Source: Mucilaginibacter pedocola
GTDB lineage: Bacteria > Bacteroidota > Bacteroidia > Sphingobacteriales > Sphingobacteriaceae
Direction of reading: 5' to 3'
Assembly (NCBI RefSeq): GCF_002013915.1
Contig: NZ_MBTF01000039.1
Coordinates: forward strand, 1 to 64,000
Length of the DNA: 64,000 nt
The translations under genes and the position numbers were made by a program. Of this stretch, positions 58,733 to 64,000 are shown piece after piece; the stretch's first letter is position 1; each line of letters starts with the position of its first letter. A model generated the notes under the pieces. It was not told the origin of the DNA and ran no database searches. It was given only the letters and a program-made list of their open reading frames with translations.

Positions 58733-59857
58733 ATGAAGATAGGATACGATGCCAAACGTGCTTTTTTAAACAACACCGGCCTGGGCAACTTTAGCCGCTG
58801 GCTCATAAAAACCACGGCAGAGCATTATCCCCAAAATACCTACCTGCTTTATACGCCGAAACTTAAACCCAATAAGTGGCGCAATTTCTTCTCCGGTTTC
58901 GCAAACATCAAAACCATTACTCCTGCGAGTAAATATCTTACTGCTTTGTGGCGCAGCAGAGGCGTGGTTAACGACCTGAAACGCGATGGCGTAGATATTT
59001 ACCATGGCCTAAGCTACGAGTTGCCTATGGGTATTGCCAACAGCGGCATCAAATCGGTGGTTACCATCCACGACCTGATATTCCTGCGCTTCCCGAAATA
59101 CTACAAGTTTATCGACAGGCTGATATACACCTCCAAAACCAAACGCGCATGCAAGGCAGCCGATAAGATTATAGCCATTAGCGAAAAAACCAAACAGGAC
59201 CTGGTGGAGTTTTTAAATATCTCTGCGGATAAGATAGACGTGATCTACCAGGGCTGCGCGCCGGAGTTCGGTATTCTACAAACCGACGAGAAAAAAACAT
59301 CTGTAAAGCAAAAATATGCCTTGCCGGATAGTTATATCCTGAGCGTTGGTACGATTGAAGAACGCAAGAACCTGTTGCTGCTTGCCAAAGCTTTGCTGCA
59401 TAGCAAAACTAATATGCCGGTGGTGGTGGTTGGCAAAGCTACTCCCTATCTTGATGAAGTGAAGGCTTTTTTAGCTGCCAATAATTTAACCGACAGGATG
59501 CACTTTAGGCATGATGTAGTTTTTGACGATCTGCCCGTGATTTATCAGTCGGCTACATTGTTCGTTTATCCCTCACGGTACGAGGGTTTTGGTATACCTA
59601 TTTTGGAGGCGCTGGTATCGGGCGTGCCGGTTATTGCGGCTACCGGTTCGTGCTTAGAAGAGGCAGGAGGTGAACACAGCCGTTATATTGCTCCTGAAGA
59701 TGCAGAGGGGCTGGCCAAACAAATTGACGAGGTTTTGGGTAATGATACTTTGCAGCAGCAAATGATAGCCGAAGGGCTAAATTATGCACAACGCTTTGAA
59801 GGCCGTAACTTAGCGGCGCAATTGATGAATGTATACCAACAAATAACCCATGCTTAA
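58733..59857 (+). CDS. GT4-family glycosyltransferase
   Basis: A 374-residue retaining glycosyltransferase of GT-B fold. The N-terminal Rossmann part has GYDAKRAFLNNTGLGNFSRWL (3-23). The C-terminal domain shows SVGTIEERKNLLLLAKAL near 200-217 and the family signature YPSRYEGFGIPILEALVSGVPVIA near 281-304, with the EX7E pair. It transfers a sugar from a nucleotide-sugar to an unknown acceptor, most likely for lipid-linked or cell-surface glycans. The gene ends with an eight-base overlap into the Sua5/YrdC-type gene, so the two are translationally coupled. Confidence 0.9.
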   Translation: MKIGYDAKRAFLNNTGLGNFSRWLIKTTAEHYPQNTYLLYTPKLKPNKWRNFFSGFANIKTITPASKYLTALWRSRGVVNDLKRDGVDIYHGLSYELPMGIANSGIKSVVTIHDLIFLRFPKYYKFIDRLIYTSKTKRACKAADKIIAISEKTKQDLVEFLNISADKIDVIYQGCAPEFGILQTDEKKTSVKQKYALPDSYILSVGTIEERKNLLLLAKALLHSKTNMPVVVVGKATPYLDEVKAFLAANNLTDRMHFRHDVVFDDLPVIYQSATLFVYPSRYEGFGIPILEALVSGVPVIAATGSCLEEAGGEHSRYIAPEDAEGLAKQIDEVLGNDTLQQQMIAEGLNYAQRFEGRNLAAQLMNVYQQITHA

Positions 59858-60416
59858 GGACGAAGTAAACAAAGCCCTGAAAGTGCTGCAGGAAGGCGGC
59901 ATCATCCTCTACCCTACCGATACCATTTGGGGTATAGGCTGCGATGCTACCAATACCGAGGCCGTTAAAAAAATATACGCTCTTAAACAGCGCGAAGAGA
60001 GCAAAAGCATGATTGTGCTGGTTGATAATGATAACAAACTGCAAAGCTATATTGCCGAAGTCCCTGAGATAGCCTACCAACTGATAGAGTTTGCCGAAAA
60101 ACCCATGACGCTGGTAATGCCCGGTGCCAAAAACCTTTCGCCGGCCTTAATTGCCGAAGATGGCAGCGTGGGCATCCGTGTAGTAAAGCACCCGTTTTGC
60201 GAGCAATTGATACAGCGTTTCCGCAAGCCTGTCGTATCAACATCGGCCAACATCAGCGGGCAGCCCTCGCCCGAAAACTTTGGCCAGGTAAGCCAGGATA
60301 TTATTGATGGTGTTGACTACGTGGTGGATGTAGATCAGCACAGCATGGAAAAAAAGGCGCCATCAACCATTATGCGGTTGGATCCAAACGGCAGTTTTGA
60401 ATTTATTCGCCGTTAA
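59850..60416 (+). CDS. threonylcarbamoyl-AMP synthase (Sua5/YrdC family)
   Basis: A 188-residue YrdC-fold protein that makes threonylcarbamoyl-AMP, the first step of t6A modification of tRNAs reading ANN codons. The signature includes GGIILYPTDTIWGIGCDATN (15-34), then KIYALKQREESKSMIVLV, MTLVMPGAKNLSPAL near 85-99 and VVSTSANISGQPSPEN near 128-143. The short length lacks the C-terminal Sua5 extension, so it is the YrdC/YwlC type. It overlaps the glycosyltransferase gene by eight bases. Downstream, 58 bases separate it from the CCA-adding enzyme gene. Confidence 0.92.
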   Translation: MLKDEVNKALKVLQEGGIILYPTDTIWGIGCDATNTEAVKKIYALKQREESKSMIVLVDNDNKLQSYIAEVPEIAYQLIEFAEKPMTLVMPGAKNLSPALIAEDGSVGIRVVKHPFCEQLIQRFRKPVVSTSANISGQPSPENFGQVSQDIIDGVDYVVDVDQHSMEKKAPSTIMRLDPNGSFEFIRR

Positions 60417-60429
60417 TTTTTTATCTTCT

Positions 60430-60474
60430 TAAATTTGCAACGCACCACATAAGCCGCTATGCGGCTTTATTTTT
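60430..60474 (+). promoter_or_regulatory. promoter box and leader hairpin of the CCA-adding enzyme gene
   Basis: TAAATTTG (60430-60437) is an exact -7 box. The leader contains a perfect seven-base stem AAGCCGC (60451-60457) / GCGGCTT (60461-60467) with loop TAT, followed by TATTTTT and then the ATG at 60475. The hairpin may end the upstream transcript, hide the start region of the cca mRNA, or both. Confidence 0.6.
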
Positions 60475-61887
60475 ATGAAACAATACCTGCAACACCCTGT
60501 ATTTCCTGTAATTTCCGGCATTGCTGCCGCGCAAAATGTGCAGGCATATGCCATTGGCGGGTATGTTAGAGATATCTTTCTTAATCGCCCCTCCAAGGAT
60601 ATTGATGTGGTTGTTTTGGGTAACGGTATCGCCTTTGCCGAGGCGGTGGCCGCTAAACTCAATGTAAAGGTATCGGTATTCAAAAACTTTGGTACCGCCA
60701 TGTTGCGCTACCAGGATATAGAGGTGGAATTTGTGGGTGCCCGAAAGGAAAGTTACCGATCCGAATCGCGCAAACCTATTGTGGAGAACGGTACATTGGA
60801 CGACGACCAGAAGCGCCGCGATTTTACCATCAACGCGCTGGCCATAACGTTGAACGAAGATAACTACGGTGTGTTAGTAGACCCTTTCGGCGGCATTGCC
60901 GATATGGAGCAGAAACTCATCCGCACACCGCTAAACCCGGTGGAAACATTTTCGGACGATCCCCTGCGTATGATGCGGGCCATTCGCTTTGCTTCCCAGC
61001 TGAACTTTAGGATAGATGATGAGGCCGTAGCGGCTATTAAAAGCAATCTGCACCGCATTAAAATAGTATCACAGGAGCGTATTACCGATGAGCTGAACAA
61101 GATCATCCTCTCGCCAAAGCCCTCTATCGGTTTCAACTATTTGTTTGATACCGGTTTGCTGCATATCATTTTCCCGCAGATGGCGGGGCTTTACGGTGTA
61201 GAGATCATTAACGGCAAGGGGCATAAGGACAACTTTTACCATACCCTGCAGGTGCTTGATAATATCTGCGAAACTACCGACGACCTTTGGTTACGCTGGG
61301 CCGCCATATTGCATGATATTGCCAAGCCCGCCACTAAACGTTTTGAGCCGGGCCATGGGTGGACTTTCCACGGGCACGAGGATAAAGGCTCTCGCATGGT
61401 GCCCAAGATATTCGCGCAGCTGAAACTGCCGCTAAACGAGAAGATGAAATTCGTTGCCAAACTGGTTCAGTTGCATTTGCGCCCCATTGTACTGTCGCAA
61501 TCTATCGTTACCGATTCTGCCGTGCGGAGGCTTTTGTTTGAGGCAGGTGAGGACATTGAGGCGCTGATGCTGTTGTGTAAAGCAGACGTTACCACCAAAA
61601 ACGAATACAAGGTTAAAAAGTATCGTAACAATTTTGAGTTAGTACTGCAAAAACTGAAGGATGTTGAGGAACGCGATAACATCCGCAACTGGCAGCCACC
61701 GGTTACCGGGCTCGATATTATGCAGCTTTTTGGCATAAAAGAAGGCCGCGAGGTGGGAATTATCAAGAATAAGATACGCGAAGCCATCCTGGAGGGCGAT
61801 ATACCTAATAACCGCGAGGCAGCATTAGCTTTTACTATTGAAAAAGGCGCAGAAATTGGCTTGAAAGTTGTGGCAAGCACAAATTGA
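60475..61887 (+). CDS. CCA-adding tRNA nucleotidyltransferase with HD domain
   Basis: A 470-residue class II nucleotidyltransferase that adds or repairs the CCA end of tRNA. The head has AIGGYVRDIFLNRPSKDIDVVVLG near 25-48, with the Gly-Gly and the Asp-X-Asp metal motif. The RRxD motif lies in RRDFTINALAI near 105-115, and DPLRMMRAIRFASQL near 162-176 is the body motif. An HD domain follows, with HDIAKPATK near 280 and GHEDKGSRM near 300, as in many Bacteroidota enzymes that also act on phosphoesters. Length is normal. A leader hairpin directly precedes the start codon. Confidence 0.93.
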   Translation: MKQYLQHPVFPVISGIAAAQNVQAYAIGGYVRDIFLNRPSKDIDVVVLGNGIAFAEAVAAKLNVKVSVFKNFGTAMLRYQDIEVEFVGARKESYRSESRKPIVENGTLDDDQKRRDFTINALAITLNEDNYGVLVDPFGGIADMEQKLIRTPLNPVETFSDDPLRMMRAIRFASQLNFRIDDEAVAAIKSNLHRIKIVSQERITDELNKIILSPKPSIGFNYLFDTGLLHIIFPQMAGLYGVEIINGKGHKDNFYHTLQVLDNICETTDDLWLRWAAILHDIAKPATKRFEPGHGWTFHGHEDKGSRMVPKIFAQLKLPLNEKMKFVAKLVQLHLRPIVLSQSIVTDSAVRRLLFEAGEDIEALMLLCKADVTTKNEYKVKKYRNNFELVLQKLKDVEERDNIRNWQPPVTGLDIMQLFGIKEGREVGIIKNKIREAILEGDIPNNREAALAFTIEKGAEIGLKVVASTN

Positions 61888-61898
61888 TTTAAAACATA

Positions 61899-61906
61899 TA
61901 TTTTTG
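61899..61906 (+). promoter_or_regulatory. -7 box upstream of the pRiA4b ORF-3-like gene
   Basis: TATTTTTG matches TAnnTTTG and lies 16 bases before the start codon, which implies a very short leader. No proper -33 box is seen. Confidence 0.35.
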
Positions 61907-61922
61907 ACAAAAATTACTACAA

Positions 61923-62585
61923 ATGGCACTATACAGGTTCAGGGTTACTTTTGAAGATTATGATGATGTAAGCAGGGATATCGATATCCGATCGACCCAA
62001 ACATTTGAAGACCTTCACCATGCAATTAACCAATCTATTGGTTACAACCCTGAATACCCTTCTTCTTTTTATATCAGTAACGACCAGTGGATGAAAGGTG
62101 AGGAATTTACTTACCTGCCCAACCAAAAACGTATTGACAGGAAGATACTGTTAATGGACAAGGTAAAACTGAGCAGCCAGATAGACGATCCGCATCAAAA
62201 GTTTTACTATACCTTCAATTTCGACAGGCCTTTTGATTTCCATGTGGAATTGAAGCAGATTATCCTCAACGAAACCGCAGGCGCTACTTACCCGCTGGTA
62301 GTACGTACCGTGGGCGAGGCTCCAAAGCAATTTGGTAACGTGTTTAACCCGGCAGCAGCAGCCGCAGCAGCAACTACCGAAGAGGAAGACCTGGACTTCC
62401 TGAACGAAATGGCCTACAACCACGACGATGCCGACGATTTTTCGGAAGTTACGGATAGCGATAGCACTGACGATTCTGAAGAAAAAGATGAAGAGGGCGA
62501 AGAAGACGAATTTGGCTTCGGCGACGATGACAACTACGAAGACGACGACCGTGGCGGACGCGGCGGCCGTAATGACGATTATTAA
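61923..62585 (+). CDS. pRiA4b ORF-3-like / IS1096 passenger TnpR family protein
   Basis: A 220-residue protein. The N-terminal 120 residues match the plasmid pRiA4b ORF-3-like domain, with ALYRFRVTFEDYDDVSRDID, TFEDLHHAINQSIGYN and YISNDQW. The family is also found as a passenger in IS1096-like elements, and its function is unknown. The C-terminal third is an acidic low-complexity tail (EEEDLDFLNE, DDADDFSEVT, DSTDDSEEKD and a Gly/Asp end), which suggests binding of basic proteins or metal. No transposase lies nearby, so here it is probably a resident gene. It sits between the CCA-adding enzyme gene and miaA, both tRNA genes, and a tRNA-related role is speculation. Confidence 0.82.
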   Translation: MALYRFRVTFEDYDDVSRDIDIRSTQTFEDLHHAINQSIGYNPEYPSSFYISNDQWMKGEEFTYLPNQKRIDRKILLMDKVKLSSQIDDPHQKFYYTFNFDRPFDFHVELKQIILNETAGATYPLVVRTVGEAPKQFGNVFNPAAAAAAATTEEEDLDFLNEMAYNHDDADDFSEVTDSDSTDDSEEKDEEGEEDEFGFGDDDNYEDDDRGGRGGRNDDY

Positions 62586-62593
62586 TATTGTTT

Positions 62594-62694
62594 GAATATC
62601 GAATGATGAACTTCGAACACCGAATTTCGAAGTTCATCATTTTCTTTACTTCGAAATTCATTATTCGGCATTCGGTGTTCGATATTTTTCCTTT
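62594..62694. repeat. palindromic repeat between the ORF-3-like gene and miaA
   Basis: GAATATCGAATGATGAACTT at the left and CATTCGGTGTTCGATATT at the right pair around inner TTCGAAGTTCATCAT and CTTCGAAATTCATTAT units. The right edge lies just before the miaA start codon. Confidence 0.65.
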
Positions 62695-62699
62695 CAATT

Positions 62700-63608
62700 A
62701 TGAGCACCACCCCTACCCTCATCGTAATCGCTGGCCCTACTGCCTCCGGTAAAACAGCAGCAGCTATTCAACTGGCTCAGCACTTTAATACCGCAGTGGT
62801 ATCGGCCGATTCGAGGCAGTTTTTCAGGGAGATGAGTATTGGCACGGCAAAACCCAATGCCGAAGAGCTTGCAGCCGCACCGCATTATTTTATCAATTCA
62901 CATTCTATTCAGGAAAGCTTTTCGGTTGGCGATTTCGAGCGGCAGGGCCTCGCTTTGTTGGAGGAGTTGTTTCAACAGCACTCGGTAGTAATATTGGCAG
63001 GCGGCTCAGGTTTATACATTAAGGCCATTTGCGAAGGTTTTGACGACCTGCCCACCGCCAACGATGAAATACGCGACAGGCTAAATGCCGAATTAGCTGA
63101 AAAAGGCATCGCGCACCTGCAGGAGCGCTTAAAACTTGCAGACCCGGTATATTATGCAGAAGTGGATATAAACAACCCACAGCGCCTGATAAGGGCTTTA
63201 GATGTATACGAGAGCACTGGAATCCCCTTCTCATCTTTCCGTACGGCGCAAACCCGTAAACGCACCTTCAACATTATTAAACTGGGGATGGATATGCCGC
63301 GCGAAGCCCTTTACGACCGTATTAACCGCCGGGTTGATATCATGGTAAACGATGGCTTGATAGAAGAAGTGCAGGCGCTACTCCCATACCGTCATTTAAA
63401 CGCCCTGAACACCGTTGGCTACAGCGAACTATTCGACTACTTCGACGGCAAAAACGATCTGCCTACTGCCATAGCCCTCATTAAACAAAACACCCGCCGT
63501 TTCGCCAAACGCCAAATGACCTGGTTCAGGAAAGATAAGGATATTGTTTGGGTTGATGCCTTGGGAGATGGGTTATTGGAGGAGATGTTGAAGGTAGTGG
63601 AAAAGTAG
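62700..63608 (+). CDS. miaA: tRNA dimethylallyltransferase
   Basis: A 302-residue enzyme that adds a dimethylallyl group to A37 of tRNAs reading UNN codons. The P-loop is IAGPTASGKTAAA (8-20) and DSRQFFREMSIGTAKP (37-52) holds the catalytic Asp and the substrate Arg region. The central VILAGGSGLYIKAICEGF (about 98-115) and NPQRLIRALDVYESTG (about 158-173) are conserved, as is TVGYSELFDYFDG near 239-251. It is complete and of normal length. A palindromic repeat fills the leader and no promoter box was recognised. Confidence 0.95.
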   Translation: MSTTPTLIVIAGPTASGKTAAAIQLAQHFNTAVVSADSRQFFREMSIGTAKPNAEELAAAPHYFINSHSIQESFSVGDFERQGLALLEELFQQHSVVILAGGSGLYIKAICEGFDDLPTANDEIRDRLNAELAEKGIAHLQERLKLADPVYYAEVDINNPQRLIRALDVYESTGIPFSSFRTAQTRKRTFNIIKLGMDMPREALYDRINRRVDIMVNDGLIEEVQALLPYRHLNALNTVGYSELFDYFDGKNDLPTAIALIKQNTRRFAKRQMTWFRKDKDIVWVDALGDGLLEEMLKVVEK

Positions 63609-63705
63609 TCCGAACAGAGTAAAAACATAACTCCCCCTTTATAGCTATCTTGTTGGTATAAGCATAAATTTCAGCTTTCGGTGAACTAATTGCTATATTA
63701 CGTTT

Positions 63706-64000
63706 ATGCACCTAAAACATTATCCATTCTTTAACAGAAATGATCATCACGACTATGAATTTTATAGCATTGGGCCAAAAGGAAGAATCAAAAAAATGGT
63801 TACGTTCTCGCTCATCCCCAATCTCGAATTTACAGCCTATAATTTAGCTTTCGGTGATCTAAATATGCAAACAGGCCAGTTAGATGATAAAGCAAATAGC
63901 AATAACGATGATAGAGACATAGTGCTGGCTACTGTTGCTAACACTGTATTAGAATTTAGCAAATATCACAACCGCCCATACATTTATGCAACGGGAAGCA
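63706..64000 (+). CDS. DUF6934-like hypothetical protein, cut by the window end
   Basis: The frame is open from the ATG at 63706 to the last base, giving 98 residues without a stop. It begins MHLKHYPFFNRNDHHDYEF and continues with GPKGRIKKMVTFSLIPN, YNLAFGDLN, TGQLDDKANSNNDDRDIVLA and ATVANTVLEF, ending in RPYIYATGS. The order of these pieces resembles the DUF6934 family of small cytoplasmic proteins, which is often found near toxin-like genes. That resemblance is from memory of the pattern. The region is A+T-rich compared with miaA, so a new accessory segment may begin here. The preceding 97 bases show no clear promoter. Confidence 0.65.
   Translation, partial: MHLKHYPFFNRNDHHDYEFYSIGPKGRIKKMVTFSLIPNLEFTAYNLAFGDLNMQTGQLDDKANSNNDDRDIVLATVANTVLEFSKYHNRPYIYATGS

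Overview
The window looks like a chromosomal segment of a Bacteroidota bacterium of the Sphingobacteriaceae, most likely Mucilaginibacter or a close relative. This rests on the TAnnTTTG promoter boxes, the UxaA/SDR/FAH sugar-acid genes, a GH95 fucosidase, the FecA-like TonB receptor, the lipoprotein-type TamA, and many dispersed palindromic repeats. The genus is an inference. No rRNA, tRNA or CRISPR array was seen.

Region 1 (1-2600) is accessory. An IS110-family element fills about 5-1217. Its non-coding left end can be read as a bridge RNA: two internal loops whose four guide strands match the two insertion flanks and the two element ends, around an AT core. It has inserted into a palindromic repeat of the TGTCATTTCGAG type. 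Next to it is an A+T-rich orphan gene of unknown function.

Region 2 (2700-18700) is a deoxysugar region. On the minus strand lie a UxaA-type dehydratase, a short-chain dehydrogenase, a FAH-fold hydrolase, lutA, lutB, lutC and a sialate O-acetylesterase. A second minus-strand pair encodes a secreted GH95 alpha-L-fucosidase and a zinc alcohol dehydrogenase. Together they suggest fucose release, non-phosphorylative oxidation to pyruvate plus L-lactate, and lactate oxidation by LutABC. Between the two blocks sits an unrelated plus-strand trio (FAD oxidoreductase, DUF1543, GNAT).

Region 3 (19000-31000) carries a Tat-exported PaoABC-type molybdenum aldehyde oxidoreductase with mocA, a secreted protein with a possible Cys/His hydrolase core, a phosphohexomutase, small unknowns bracketed by two copies of one long repeat, and a phosphodiesterase/flippase-like pair.

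Region 4 (31000-50000) has a FecA-like TonB receptor behind a small exported protein, an orphan receiver, guaD, an OmpH-like lipoprotein, gyrB, a PadR/membrane-protein pair with a clear operator, a TPR protein, a retropepsin-like protease, and tamB-tamA.

Region 5 (50000-64000) is mostly housekeeping: dnaE, dapD, a GT4 glycosyltransferase, a Sua5/YrdC protein, a CCA-adding enzyme and miaA. A phage-type KilA-N gene, an HxlR/SDR divergent pair, an ADP-ribosylglycohydrolase/S4 pair and a pRiA4b ORF-3-like gene are interspersed. A DUF6934-like gene is cut by the window end.

Intergenic DNA is unusually rich in palindromic repeats of at least eight types, several of them just past stop codons.
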